Translations under genes and position numbers: made by a program
DNA from: Nomia melanderi
Taxonomy: Eukaryota; Arthropoda; Insecta; Hymenoptera; Halictidae
Length of the DNA: 64,000 nucleotides
Direction of reading: 5' to 3'
NCBI RefSeq assembly: GCF_051020985.1
Contig: NW_027475133.1
Span: 2,170,001-2,234,000, forward strand
Shown: in pieces, positions 50,136-63,992 of the stretch
How positions within the stretch are numbered: position 1 is the stretch's first letter
How the letters are laid out: each line of letters starts with the position of its first letter
The notes under the pieces: model-generated
What the model was told of the DNA's origin: nothing
What the model saw: only the letters and a program-made list of their open reading frames with translations
Database searches by the model: none

Positions 50136-52134
50136 GATAGCGCAATAAATCAAAGTGCATTGTCTGTAGGAGACGCTGGCGCATGAACCTGTGCAGCGGG
50201 AACGTTCTCGGACCACCAGGGGCCGAGAAAACGACCGTCTCATCGGGCCGGACGCTCAGGGTCAGTGAAAAATCCAATATATATCTGGTGATATCTCGGG
50301 TGCTATTAGAGATAGCGCAATAAACCGAAGTGAATTATCTGCAGGAGGCCCTGGCGCATGAATCTGTGCAACGGGAACGACCTCGGACCACCAGGGGCCG
50401 AGAAAACCACAGTCACATGGGGCCGGATACTCAGGGTCAGGGGAAAATCCAATATAGATCTGGTGATATCTCGGGTGCTATTACAGATAGCGCAATAAAT
50501 CATAGTGCATTGTCTGTAGGAGGCCCTGGCGCATGAATCTGGCCAGCGGGAACGACCTCGGACCACCAGCGGCCGAGAAAACCACCGTCTCATGGGGCCG
50601 GACACTCAGGGTCGGGGAAAAATCCAATATATATCTGGTGATATCTCGGGTGCTATTAGAGATAGCGCAATAAAACAAAGTGAATTGTCTGCAGGAGGCC
50701 CTGGCGCATGAATGTGTGCAGCGGGAACGACCTAGGACCACCAGGGGCCGAGAAAACTACAGTCTCATGGTGCCGCACACTCAGGGTCAGGGGAAAATCC
50801 AATATATATCTGGTGATATCTCGGGTGCTATTAGAGATAGCGCAATAAACCAAGGTGAATTATCTGCAGGAGGCTCTGGCGCATGAATCTGTGCAACGGG
50901 AACGACCCCGGACCACCAGGGGCCGAGAAAACGACAGTCTCAAGGGGCCGGACACTCAGAGTCAGGGGAAAATCCAATATATATCTGGTGATATCTCGGG
51001 TGCTATTACAGATAGCGCAATAAATCAAAGTGCATTGTCTGTAGGAGGCCCTGGCGCATGAATCTGTGCAGCGGGAACAACCTCGGACAACCAGGGGCCG
51101 AGAAAACCGCAGTCTCATGGGGCCGGACACTCAGGGTCAGGGAAAAATCCAATATATATCTGGTGATATCTCGGGCGCTATTAGAGATAGCGCAATAAGC
51201 CAAAGGGAATTATCTGCAGGAGGCCCTGGCGCATGCATCAGTGCAGCGGGAACGACCTAGGACCACCAGGGGCCGAGAAAACCACAGTCTCATGGGGCCG
51301 GACACTCAGGGTCAGGGGAAAATCCAATATATATCTGGTGATATCTCGGATGCTATTAGAGATAGCGCAATAAATCAAAGTGCATTGTCTGTAGGAGGCC
51401 CTGGCGCATGAATCTGTGCAGCGGGAACGACCTCGGAACACCAGGGGCCGAGAAAACCACCGTCTCATGGGGCAGGACACTCAGGGTCAGTGAAAAATCC
51501 AATACATATCTGGTGATATCTCGGGTGCTATTACAGATAGCGCAATAAATCAAAGTGCATTGTCTGTAGGAGACGCTGGCGCATGAACCTGTGCAGCGGG
51601 AACGTTCTCGGACCACCAGGGGCCGAGAAAACGACCGTCTCATGGGGCCGGACGCTCAGGGTCAGTGAAAAATCCAATATATATCTGGTGATATCTCGGG
51701 TGCTATTAGAGATAGCGCAATAAACCAAAGTGAATTATCTGCAGGAGGCCCTGGCGCATGAATCTGTGCAACGGGAACGACCTCGGACCACCAGGGGCCG
51801 AGAAAACCACAGTCTCATGGGGCCGGATACTCAGGGTCAGGGGAAAATCCAATATAGATCTGGTGATATCTCGGGTGCTATTACAGATAGCGCAATAAAT
51901 CATAGTGCATTGTCTGTAGGAGGCCCTGGCGCATGAATCTGGCCAGCGGGAACGACCTCGGACCACCAGCGGCCGAGAAAACCACCGTCTCATGGGGCCG
52001 GACACTCAGGGTCGGGGAAAAATCCAATATATATCTGGTGATATCTCGGGTGCTATTAGAGATAGCGCAATAAACCAAAGTGAATTGTCTGCAGGAGGCC
52101 CTGGCGCATGAATCTGTGCAGCGGGAACGACCTC
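50136..52134. repeat. 14-monomer-offset duplication, copy 1
   Basis: About 2.0 kb matching 52586-54584 at exactly 2450 bp. Only a handful of differences were seen in about 2 kb, among them AGGCTCTGG/AGGCCCTGG near 50871, CAGGGTCAG/CAGTGTCAG near 51131 and GGCCGAG/GGACGAG near 51611. The two copies are nearly contiguous, so this approaches a true tandem higher-order repeat of fourteen monomers. Confidence 0.88.
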
Positions 52135-52340
52135 GGACCACCAGGGGCCGAGAAAACCGCAGTCTCATGGGGCCGGACACTCAGGGTCAGGGAAAAATCC
52201 AATATATATCTGGTGATATCTCGGGCGCTATTAGAGATAGCGCAATAAATCAAAGTTCATTGTCTGTAGGAGGCCCTGGCGCATGAATCTGTGCAGCGGG
52301 AACGACCTCGGAACACCAGGGGCCGAGAAAACCACCGTCT
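51090..52340. repeat. Long-range duplication, copy 2
   Basis: Match to 36040-37290. Most of it also lies inside the first copy of the 14-monomer duplication, so the same monomer string occurs at 36, 51 and 53.5 kb. Confidence 0.83.
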
Positions 52341-52585
52341 CATGGGGCCGGACGCTCAGGGTCAGTGAAAAATCCAATATATATCTGGTGATATCTCGGG
52401 TGCTATTAGAGATAGCGCAATAAACCAAAGTGAATTATCTGCAGGAGGCCCTGGCGCATGAATCTGTGCAACGGGAACGACCTCGGACCACCAGGGGCCG
52501 AGAAAACCACAGTCTCATGGGGCCGGATACTCAGGGTCAGGGGAAAATCCAATATACATCTGGTGATATCTCGGGCGCTATTAGA

Positions 52586-54584
52586 GATAGCGCAATAAAT
52601 CAAAGTGCATTGTCTGTAGGAGACGCTGGCGCATGAACCTGTGCAGCGGGAACGTTCTCGGACCACCAGGGGCCGAGAAAACGACCGTCTCATCGGGCCG
52701 GACGCTCAGGGTCAGTGAAAAATCCAATATATATCTGGTGATATCTCGGGTGCTATTAGAGATAGCGCAATAAACCGAAGTGAATTATCTGCAGGAGGCC
52801 CTGGCGCATGAATCTGTGCAACGGGAACGACCTCGGACCACCAGGGGCCGAGAAACCCACAGTCTCATGGGGCCGGATACTCAGGGTCAGGGGAAAATCC
52901 AATATAGATCTGGTGATATCTCGGGTGCTATTACAGATAGCGCAATAAATCATAGTGCATTGTCTGTAGGAGGCCCTGGCGCATGAATCTGGCCAGCGGG
53001 AACGACCTCGGACCACCAGCGGCCGAGAAAACCACCGTCTCATGGGGCCGGACACTCAGGGTCGGGGAAAAATCCAATATATATCTGGTGATATCTCGGG
53101 TGCTATTAGAGATAGCGCAATAAAACAAAGTGAATTGTCTGCAGGAGGCCCTGGCGCATGAATGTGTGCAGCGGGAACGACCTAGGACCACCAGGGGCCG
53201 AGAAAACTACAGTCTCATGGTGCCGCACACTCAGGGTCAGGGGAAAATCCAATATATATCTGGTGATATCTCGGGTGCTATTAGAGATAGCGCAATAAAC
53301 CAAGGTGAATTATCTGCAGGAGGCCCTGGCGCATGAATCTGTGCAACGGGAACGACCCCGGACCACCAGGGGCCGAGAAAACGACAGTCTCAAGGGGCCG
53401 GACACTCAGAGTCAGGGGAAAATCCAATATATATCTGGTGATATCTCGGGTGCTATTACAGATAGCGCAATAAATCAAAGTGCATTGTCTGTAGGAGGCC
53501 CTGGCGCATGAATCTGTGCAGCGGGAACAACCTCGGACAACCAGGGGCCGAGAAAACCGCAGTCTCATGGGGCCGGACACTCAGTGTCAGGGAAAAATCC
53601 AATATATATCTGGTGATATCTCGGGCGCTATTAGAGATAGCGCAATAAGCCAAAGGGAATTATCTGCAGGAGGCCCTGGCGCATGCATCAGTGCAGCGGG
53701 AACGACCTAGGACCACCAGGGGCCGAGAAAACCACAGTCTCATGGGGCCGGACACTCAGGGTCAGGGGAAAATCCAATATATATCTGGTGATATCTCGGA
53801 TGCTATTAGAGATAGCGCAATAAATCAAAGTGCATTGTCTGTAGGAGGCCATGGCGCATGAATCTGTGCAGCGGGAACGACCTCGGAACACCAGGGGCCG
53901 AGAAAACCACCGTCTCATGGGGCAGGACACTCAGGGTCAGTGAAAAATCCAATACATATCTGGTGATATCTCGGGTGCTATTACAGATAGCGCAATAAAT
54001 CAAAGTGCATTGTCTGTAGGAGACGCTGGCGCATGAACCTGTGCAGCGGGAACGTTCTCGGACCACCAGGGGACGAGAAAACGACCGTCTCATGGGGCCG
54101 GACGCTCAGGGTCAGTGAAAAATCCAATATATATCTGGTGATATCTCGGGTGCTATTAGAGATAGCGCAATAAACCAAAGTGAATTATCTGCAGGAGGCC
54201 CTGGCGCATGAATCTGTGCAACGGGAACGACCTCGGACCACCAGGGGCCGAGAAAACCACAGTCTCATGGGGCCGGATACTCAGTGTCAGGGGAAAATCC
54301 AATATAGATCTGGTGATATCTCGGGTGCTATTACAGATAGCGCAATAAATCATAGTGCATTGTCTGTAGGAGGCCCTGGCGCATGAATCTGGCCAGCGGG
54401 AACGACCTCGGACCACCAGCGGCCGAGAAAGCCACCGTCTCATGGGGCCGGACACTCAGGGTCGGGGAAAAATACAATATATATCTGGTGATATCTCGGG
54501 TGCTATTAGAGATAGCGCAATAAACCAAAGTGAATTGTCTGCAGGAGGCCCTGGCGCATGAATCTGTGCAGCGGGAACGACCTA
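52586..54584. repeat. 14-monomer-offset duplication, copy 2
   Basis: Second copy of 50136-52134. Its right edge falls where CCTAGGAACACC replaces CCTCGGACCACC. Confidence 0.88.
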
Positions 54585-55639
54585 GGAACACCAGGGGCCG
54601 AGAAAACCACCGTCTCATGGGGCCGGACGCTCAGGGTCAGTGAAAAATCCAATATATATCTGGTGATATCTCGGGTGCTATTACAGATAGCGCAATAAAT
54701 CAAAGTGCATTGTCTGTAGGAGGCCCTGGCGCATGAATCTGTGCAGCGGGAACGACCTCGGACCACCAGGGGCCGAGAAAACCACAGCCTCATGGGGCCG
54801 GACACTCAGGGTCAGGGGAAAATCCAATATATATCTGGTGATATCTCTGGTGCTATTACAGATAGAGCAATAAATCAAAGTGCATTGTCTGTAGGAGGCC
54901 CTGGCGCATGAATGTGTGCAGCGGGAACGACCTAGGACCACCAGGGGCCGAGAAAACCACAGTCTCATGGGGCCGGACACTCAGGGTCAGGGGAAAATCC
55001 AATATATATCTGGTGATATCTCGGGTGCTATTAGAGATAGCGCAATAAATCAAAGTGCATTGTCTGTAGGAGGCCCTGGCGCATGAATATGTGCAGCGGG
55101 AACGACCTCGGACCACCAGGGGCCGAGAAAACCGCAGTCTCATGGGGCCGGACACTCAGGGTCCGGGAAAAATAAAATATATATCTGGTGATATCTCGGG
55201 CGCTATTACAGATAGCGCAATAAATCAAAGTGCATTGTCTGCAGGAGGCCCTGGCGCATGCATCTGTGCAGCGGGAACGACCTAGGACCACCAGGGGCCG
55301 AGAAAACCACCGTCTCATGGGGCCGGACACTCAGGGTAAGGGAAAAATCCAATATATATCTGGTGATGTCTCGGGTGCTATTAGAGATAGCGCAATAAAC
55401 GAAAGTGAATTATCTGCAGGAGGCCCTGGCGCATGAATCTGTGCAGCGGGAACGACCGCGGACCACCAGGGGCCGAGAAAACCACCGTCTCATGGGGCCG
55501 GACACTCAGGGTCAGGGAAAAATCCAATATATATCTGGTGATATCTCGGGTGCTATTAGAGATAGCGCAATAAACCAAAGTGAGTTATCTGCAGGAGGCC
55601 CTGGCGCATGAATCTGTGCAGCGGGAACGACCTCGGACC

Positions 55640-56350
55640 ACCAGGGGCCGAGAAAACCATAGTCTCATGGGGCCGGACACTCAGGGTCAGGGGAAAATCC
55701 AATATATATCTGGTGATATCTCGGGTGCTATTAGAGATAGCGCAATAAATCAAAGTGCATTGTCTGTAGGAGGCCCTGGCGCATGAATCTGTGCAGCGGG
55801 AACGACCTCGGAACACCAGGGACCGAGAAAACCACCGTCTCATGGGGCCGGACACTCAGGGTCAGTGAAAAATCCAATATATATGTGGTGATATCTCGGG
55901 TGCTATTACAGATAGCGCAATAAATCAAAGTGCATTGTCTGTAGGAGACCCTGGCGCATGAACCTGTGCAGCGGGAACGACCTCGGACCACCAGGGGCCG
56001 AGAAAACCACAGTCTCATGGGGCCGGACGCTCAGGGTCAGTGAAAAATCCAATATATATCTGGTGATATCTCGGGTGCTATTAGAGATAGCGCAATAAAC
56101 CAAAGTGAATTATCTGCAGGAGGCCCTGGCGCATGAATCTGTGCAACGGGAAAGACCCCGGACCACCAGGGGCCGAGAAAACCACAGTCTCATGGGGCCG
56201 GACACTCAGGGTCAGGGGAAAATCCAATATAGATCTGGTGATATCTCGGGTGCTATCACAGATAGCGCAATAAACCAAAGTGAATTATCTGCAGGAGGCC
56301 CTTGCGCATGAATCTGCGCAACGGGAACGTCCTCGGACCACCAGGGGCCG
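55640..56350. repeat. 4-monomer repeat in zone 5, copy 1
   Basis: Matches 56340-57050 at 700 bp; part of it (56100-56690) recurs at 58899-59489 (offset 2799). Marks: AACCATAGTC, CGGAACACCAGGGACC, ATATGTGGTG, GGAGACCCTGG, GACCCCGGACC and CCCTTGCGC. It is a different set of four monomers from the 4-mer in zone 3. Confidence 0.82.
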
Positions 56351-57984
56351 AGAAAACCATAGTCTCATGGGGCCGGACACTCAGGGTCAGGGGAAAATCC
56401 AATATAGATCTGGTGATATCTCGGGTGCTATTAGAGATAGCGCAATAAATCAAAGTGCATTGTCTGTAGGAGGCCCTGGCGCATGAATCTGTGCAGCGGG
56501 AACGACCTCGGAACACCAGGGACCGAGAAAACCACCGTCTCATGGGGCCGGACACTCAGGGTCAGTGAAAAATCCAATATATATGTGGTGATATCTCGGG
56601 TGCTATTACAGATAGCGCAATAAATCAAAGTGCATTGTCTGTAGGAGACCCTGGCGCATGAACCTGTGCAGCGGGAACGACCTCGGACCACCAAGGGCCG
56701 AGAAAACCACAGTCTCATGGGGCCGGACGCTCAGGGTCAGTGAAAAATCCAATATATATCTGGTGATATCTCGGGTGCTATTAGAGATAGCGCAATAAAC
56801 CAAAGTGAATTATCTGCAGGAGGCCCTGGCGCATGAATCTGTGCAACGGGAACGACCCCGGACCACCAGGGGCCGAGAAAACCACAGTCTCATGGTGCCG
56901 GACACTCAGGGTCAGGGGAAAATCCAATATAGATCTGGTGATATCTCGGGTGCTATTACAGATAGCGCAATAAACCAAAGTGAATTATCTGCAGGAGGCC
57001 CTTGCGCATGAATCTGTCCAACGGGAACGTCCTCGGACCACCAGGGGCCGAGAAAACCACAGTCTCATGGGGCCGGACACTCGGGTCAGGGGAAAATCCA
57101 ATATAGATCTGGTGATATCTCGGCTGCTATTACAGATAGCGCAATAAATCAAAGTGCATTACCTGTAGGAGGCCCTGGCGCATGAATCTGTGCAGCGGGA
57201 ACGTCCTCGGACCTCCAGGGGCCGAGACAACGACCGTCTCATGGGGCCGGACACTCAGGGTCAGGGTAAAATCCAATATATATCTGGTGATATCTCGGGT
57301 GCTATAACAGATAGCGCAATAAATCAAAGTGCATTGTCTGTAGGAGGCCCTGGCGCATGAATCTGTGCAGCGGGAACGACCTCGGACCACCAGGGGCCGA
57401 GAAAAGCACAGTCTCATGGGGCCGGACACTCAGGGTCAGGGTAAAATCCAATATATATCTGGTGATATCTCGGGTGCTATTAGAGATAGCGCAATAAACC
57501 AAAGTGAATTATCTGCAGGAGGCCCTGGCGCATGAATGTGTGCAGCGGGAACGACCGCGGACCACCAGGGGCCGAGAAAACGACCGTCTCATGGGGCCGG
57601 ACACTCAGGGTCAGTGAAAAATCCAATATATATCTGCTGATATCTCGGGTGCTATTACAGATAGCGCAATAAATCAAAGTGCATTGTCTGTACGAGGCCC
57701 TGGCGCATGAATCTGTGCAGCGGGAACGACCTCGGACCACCAGGGGCCGAGAAAACCACAGTCTCATGGAGCCGGACACTCAGGGTCAGGGGAAAATCCA
57801 ATATATATCTGGTGATATCTCGGGTGCTATTAGAGATAGCGCAATAAACCAAAGTGAATTATCTGCAGGAGGCCCTGGCGCATGAATCTGTGCAGCGGGA
57901 ACGACCTCGGATCACCAGGGGCCAAGAAAACTACCGTCTCATGGGGCCGGATACTCAGGGTCAGGGGAAAATCCAATATAGATC

Positions 57985-58800
57985 TGGTGATATCTCGGGT
58001 GCTATTACAGATAGCGCAATAAATCAAAGTGCATTGTCTGTAGGAGACCCTGGCGCATGAACCTGTGCAGCGGGAACGACCTCGGACCACCAGGGGCCGA
58101 GAAAACGACCGTCTCATGGGGCCGGACGCACAGGGTCAGTGAAAAATCCAATATATATCTGGTGATATCTCGGGTGCTATTAGAGATAGCGCAATAAACG
58201 AAAGTGAATTATCTGCAGGAGTCCCTGGCGCATGAATCTGTGCAACGGGAACGACCTCGGACCACCAGGGGCCGAGAAAACCACAGTCTCATGGGGTCGG
58301 ACACTCAGGGTCAGGGGAAAATCCAATATATATCTGGTGATATCTCGGGTGCTATTAGAGATAGCGCAATAAACCAAAGTGAATTATCTGCAGGAGGCCC
58401 TGGCGCATGAATCTGTGCAGCTGGAACGACCTCGGACCAGCAGGAGCCGAGAAAACGACCGTCTCATGGGGCCGGACACTCAGGGTCAGTGAAAAATCCA
58501 ATATATATCTGCTGATATCTCGGGTGCTATTACAGATAGCGCAATAAATCAAAGTGCATTGTCTGTAGGAGGCCCTGGCGCATGAATCTGTGCAGCGGGA
58601 ACGACCTCGGACCACCAGGGGCCGAAAAAACCACAGTCTCATGGGGCCGGACACTCAGGGTCAGGGTACAATCCAATATATATCTGGTGATATCTCGGGT
58701 GCTATTCCAGATAGCGCAATAAATCAAAGTGCATTGTCTGTAGGAGGCCCTGGCGCATGATTCTGTGCAGCGGGAACGACCTCGGACCACCAGGGGCCGA
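57985..58800. repeat. 8-monomer-offset duplication in zone 5, copy 1
   Basis: Matches 59385-60200 at exactly 1400 bp. Most of the differences noted are private to this first copy (CAGCTGGAACG, CCAGCAGGAGCC, GGGTACAATCC, TATTCCAG), which suggests that this copy has mutated more or that the second was corrected towards consensus. Confidence 0.8.
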
Positions 58801-61800
58801 GAAAACCACAGTCTCATGGGGCCGGACGCTCAGGGTCAGTGAAAAATCCAATATATATCTGGTGATATCTCGGGTGCTATTAGAGATAGCGCAATAAACC
58901 AAAGTGAATTATCTGCAGGAGGCCCTGGCGCATGAATCTGTGCAACGGGAACGACCCCGGACCACCAGGGGCCGAGAAAACCACAGTCTCATGGGGCCGG
59001 ACACTCAGGGTCAGTGGAAAATCCAATATAGATCTGGTGATATCTCGGGTGCTATTACAGATAGCGCAATAAACCAAAGTGAATTATCTGCAGGAGGCCC
59101 TTGCGCATGAATCTGCGCAACGGGAACGTCCTCGGACCACCAGGGGCCGAGAAAACCATAGTCTCATGGGGCCGGACACTCAGGGTCAGGGGAAAATCCA
59201 ATATAGATCTGGTGATATCTCGGGTGCTATTAGAGATAGCGCAATAAATCAAAGTGCATTGTCTGTAGGAGGCCCTGGCGCATGAATCTGTGCAGCGGGA
59301 ACGACCTCGGAACACCAGGGACCGAGAAAACCACCGTCTCATGGGGCCGGACACTCAGGGTCAGTGAAAAATCCAATATATATGTGGTGATATCTCGGGT
59401 GCTATTACAGATAGCGCAATAAATCAAAGTGCATTGTCTGTAGGAGACCCTGGCGCATGAACCTGTGCAGCGGGAACGACCTCGGACCACCAGGGGCCGA
59501 GAAAACGACCGTCTCATGGGGCCGGACGCACAGGGTCAGTGAAAAATCCAATATATATCTGGTGATATCTCGGGTGCTATTAGAGATAGCGCAATAAACG
59601 AAAGTGAATTATCTGCAGGAGTCCCTGGCGCATGAATCTGTGCAACGGGAACGACCTCGGACCACCAGGGGCCGAGAAAACCACAGTCTCATGGGGTCGG
59701 ACACTCAGGGTCAGGGGAAAATCCAATATATATCTGGTGATATCTCGGGTGCTATTAGAGATAGCGCAATAAACCAAAGTGAATTATCTGCAGGAGGCCC
59801 TGGCGCATGAATCTGTGCAGCGGGAACGACCTCGGACCACCAGGGGCCGAGAAAACGACCGTCTCATGGGGCCGGACACTCAGGGTCAGTGAAAAATCCA
59901 ATATATATCTGCTGATATCTCGGGTGCTATTACAGATAGCGCAATAAATCAAAGTGCATTGTCTGTAGGAGGCCCTGGCGCATGAATCTGTGCAGCGGGA
60001 ACGACCTCGGACCACCAGGGGCCGAAAAAACCACAGTCTCATGGGGCCGGACACTCAGGGTCAGGGTAAAATCCAATATATATCTGGTGATATCTCGGGT
60101 GCTATTACAGATAGCGCAATAAATCAAAGTGCATTGTCTGTAGGAGGCCCTGGCGCATGATTCTGTGCAGCGGGAACGACCTCGGACCACCAGGGGCCGA
60201 GAAAACGACCGCCTCATGGGGCCGGACCCTCAGGGTCAGTGAAAAATCCAATATATATCTGGTGATATCTCGGGTGCTATTAGAGACAGCGCAATAAACC
60301 AAAGTGAATTATCTGCAGGGGGCCCTGGCGCATGAATCTGTGCAGCGGGAACGACCGCGGACCACCAGGGGCCGAGAAAACGACCGTCTCATGGGGCCGG
60401 ACACTCAGGGTCAGTGAAAAATCCAATATATATCTGCTGATATCTCGGGAGCTATTACAGATAGCGCAATAAATCAAAGTGCATTGTCTGTAGGAGGCCC
60501 TGGCGCATGAATCTGTGCAGCGGGAACGACCTCGGACCACCAGGGGCCGAGAAAACCACAGTCTCATGGAGCCGGACACTCAGGGTCAGGGGAAAATCCA
60601 ATATATATCTGGTGATATCTCGGGTGCTATTAGAGATAGCGCAATAAACCAAAGTGAATTATCTGCAGGAGGCCCTGGCGCATGAATCTGTGCAGCGGGA
60701 ACGACCTCGGACCACCAGGGGCCGAGAAAACGACCGTCTCATGGGGCCGGAAACTCAGGGTCAGTGAAAAATCCAATATATATCTGGTGATATCTCGGGT
60801 GCTATTACAGATAGCGCAATACATCAAAGTGCATTGTCTGTAGGAGGCCCTGGCGCATGAATCTGGCCAGCGGGAACGACCTCGGACCACCAGCGGCCGA
60901 GAGAACCACCGTCTCATGGGGCCGGACCCTCAGGGTCGGGGAAAAATCCAATATATATCTGGTGATATCTCGGGTGCTATTAGAGATAGCGCCATAAACC
61001 AAAGTAAATTGTCTGCAGGAGGCCCTGGCGCATGAATCTGTGCAGCGGGACCGATCTCGGACCATCAGGGGCCGAGACATCCAGCGTCTCATGGGGCCGG
61101 ACACTCAGGGTCAGGGAAAAATCCAATATATATCTGGTGATATCTCGGGTGCTATTACAGATAGCGCAATAAATCAAAGTGCATTGTCTGTAGGAGGCCC
61201 TGGCGCATGAATCTGTGCAGCGGGAACGACCCCGGACCACCAGGGGCCGAGAAAACCACAGTCTCATGGGGCCGGACACTCAGGGTCAGGGGAAAATCCA
61301 ATATATATCTGGTGATATCTCGGGTGCTATTACAGATAGAGCAATAAATCAAAGTGCATTGTCTGTAGGAGGCCCTGGCGCATGAATGTGTGCAGCGGGA
61401 ACGACCTCGGACCACCAGGGGCCGAGAAAACCGCAGTCTCATGGGGCCGGACACTCAGGGTCAGGGAAAAATCCAATATATATCTGGTGATATCTCGGGC
61501 GCTATTAGAGATAGCGCAATAAGCCAAAGGGAATTATCTGCAGGAGGCCCTGGCGCATGCATCTGTGCAGCGGGAACGACCTAGGACCACCAGGGGCCGA
61601 GAAAACCACCGTCTCATGGGGCCGGACACTCAGGGTAAGGGAAAAATCCAATATATATCTGGTGATGTCTCGGGTGCTATTAGAGATAGCGCAATAAACG
61701 AAAGTGAATTATCTGCAGGAGGCCCTGGCGCATGAATCTGTGCAGCGGGAACGACCGCGGACCACCAGGGGCCGAGAAAACCACCGTCTCATGGGGCCGG

Positions 61801-62417
61801 ACACTCAGGGTCAGGGAAAAATCCAATATATATCTGGTGATATCTCGGGTGCTATTAGAGATAGCGCAATAAACCAAAGTGCATTGTCTGTAGGAGACGC
61901 TGGCGCATGAACCTGTGCAGCGGGAACGACCTCGGACCACCAGGGGCCGAGAAAACCACAGTCTCATGGGGCCGGACGCTCAGGGTCAGTGAAAAATCCA
62001 ATATATATCTGGTGATATCTCGGGCGCTATTAGAGATAGCGCAATAAGCCAAAGGGAATTATCTGCAGGAGGCCCTGGCGCATGCATCTGTGCAGCGGGA
62101 ACGACCTAGGACCACCAGGGGCCGAGAAAACCACCGTCTCATGGGGTCGGACACTCAGGGTCAGGGGAAAATCCAATATAGATCTGGTGATATCTCGGGT
62201 GCTATTACAGATAGCGCAATAAACCAAAGTGAATTATCTGCAGGAGGCCCTGGCGCATGAATCTGTGCAACGGGAACGACCTCGGACCACCAGGGGCCGA
62301 GAAAACCACAGTCTCATGGGGCCGGACACTCAGGGTCAGGGGAAAATCCAATATAGATCTGGTGATATCTCGGGCGCTATTACAGATAGCACAATAAATC
62401 AAAGTGCATTACCTGTA

Positions 62418-62592
62418 GGAGGCCCTGGCGCATGAATCTGTGCAGCGGGGACGTCCTCGGACCGCCAGGGGCCAAGACAACGACCGTCTCATGGGGCCGG
62501 ACACTCAGGGTCAGGGTAAAATCCAATATATATCTGGTGATATGTCGGGTGCTATTACAGATAGCGCAATAAATCAAAGTGCATTGTCTGTA
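62418..62592 (+). repeat. Right-end copy of the rare zone 1 lineage
   Basis: Carries GGGGACGTCC, GGACCGCC, GATATGTCGGG and then GGAGGTCC, the same linked set as the monomer at 651-825. It differs by AGGGGCCAAGACAACGACC. The next monomer reads GGCGTATG and TTCAGCGGG. Confidence 0.85.
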
Positions 62593-63992
62593 GGAGGTCC
62601 TGGCGTATGAATCTGTTCAGCGGGAACGACCTCGGACCACCAGGGGCCGAGAAAAGCACAGTCTCATGGGGCCGGACACTCAGGGTCAGGGTAAAATCCA
62701 ATATATATCTGGTGATATCTCGGGTGCTATTAGAGATAGCGTAATAAATCAGAGTGCATTGTCTGTAGGAGGCCCTGGCGCATGAATCTGTGCAGCGGGA
62801 ACGACCTCGGACCACCAGGGGCCGAGAAAACCACAGTCTCATGGGGCCGGACACTCAGGGTCAGGGGAAAATCCAATATATATCTGGTGATATCTCGGGT
62901 GCTATTAGAGATAGCGCAATAAACAAAAGTGAATTATCTGCAGGAGGCCCTGGCGCATGAATCTGTGCAGCGGGAACGACCTCGGACCACCAGGGGCCGA
63001 AAAAACCACAGTCTCATGGGGCCGGACGCTCAGGGTCAGGGGAAAATCCAATATATATCTGGTGATATCTCGGGTGCTATTAGAGATAGCGCAATAAGCC
63101 AAAGGGAATTATCTGCAGGAGGCCCTGGCGCATGCATCTGTGCAGCGGGAACGACCTAGGACCACCAGGGGCCGAGAAAACCACCGTCTCATGGGGCCGG
63201 ACACTCAGGGTAAGGGAAAAATCCAATATATATCTGGTGATGTCTCGGGTGCTATTAGAGATAGCGCAATAAACGAAAGTGAATTATCTGCAGGAGGCCC
63301 TGGCGCATGAATCTGTGCAGCGGGAACGACCGCGGACCACCAGGGGCCGAGAAAAGCACAGTCTCATGGGGCCGGACACTCAGGGTCAGGGTAAAATCCA
63401 ATATATATCTGGTGATATCTCGGGTGCTATTAGAGATAGCGCAATAAACCAAAGTGAATTATCTGCAGGAGGCCCTGGCGCATGAATCTGTGCAGCGGGA
63501 ACGACCGCGGACCACCAGGGGCCGAGAAAACCATAGTCTCATGGGGCCGGACACTCAGGGTCAGGGGAAAATCGAATATATATCTGGTGATATCTCGGGT
63601 GCTATCAGAGATAGCGCAATAAATCAAAGTGCATTGTCTGTAGGAGACCCTGGCGCATGAACCTGTGCAGCGGGAACGACCTCGGACCACCAGGGGCCGA
63701 GAAAACGACCGTCTCATGGGGCCGGACGCTCAGGGTCAGTGAAAAATCCAATATATATCTGGTGATATCTCGGGTGGTATTAGAGATAGCGCAATAAACC
63801 AAAGTGAATTATCTGCAGGAGTCCCTGGCGCATGAATCTGTGCAACAGGAACGACCTCGGACCACCAGGGGCCGAGAAAACCACAGTCTCATGGGGTCAG
63901 ACACTCAGGGTCAGGGGAAAATCCAATATAGATCTGGTGATATCTCGGGTGCTATTACAGATAGCGCAATAAACCAAAGTGAATTATCTGCA

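Noticed and set aside
88..63802. Hundreds of open frames of 60-100 codons on both strands, mainly a repeated 65-codon frame on the - strand
   Set aside because: They recur every 175 bp in every monomer, overlap on both strands, and change frame between monomers because 175 is not divisible by three. They are by-products of the repeat, with no independent evidence of coding.
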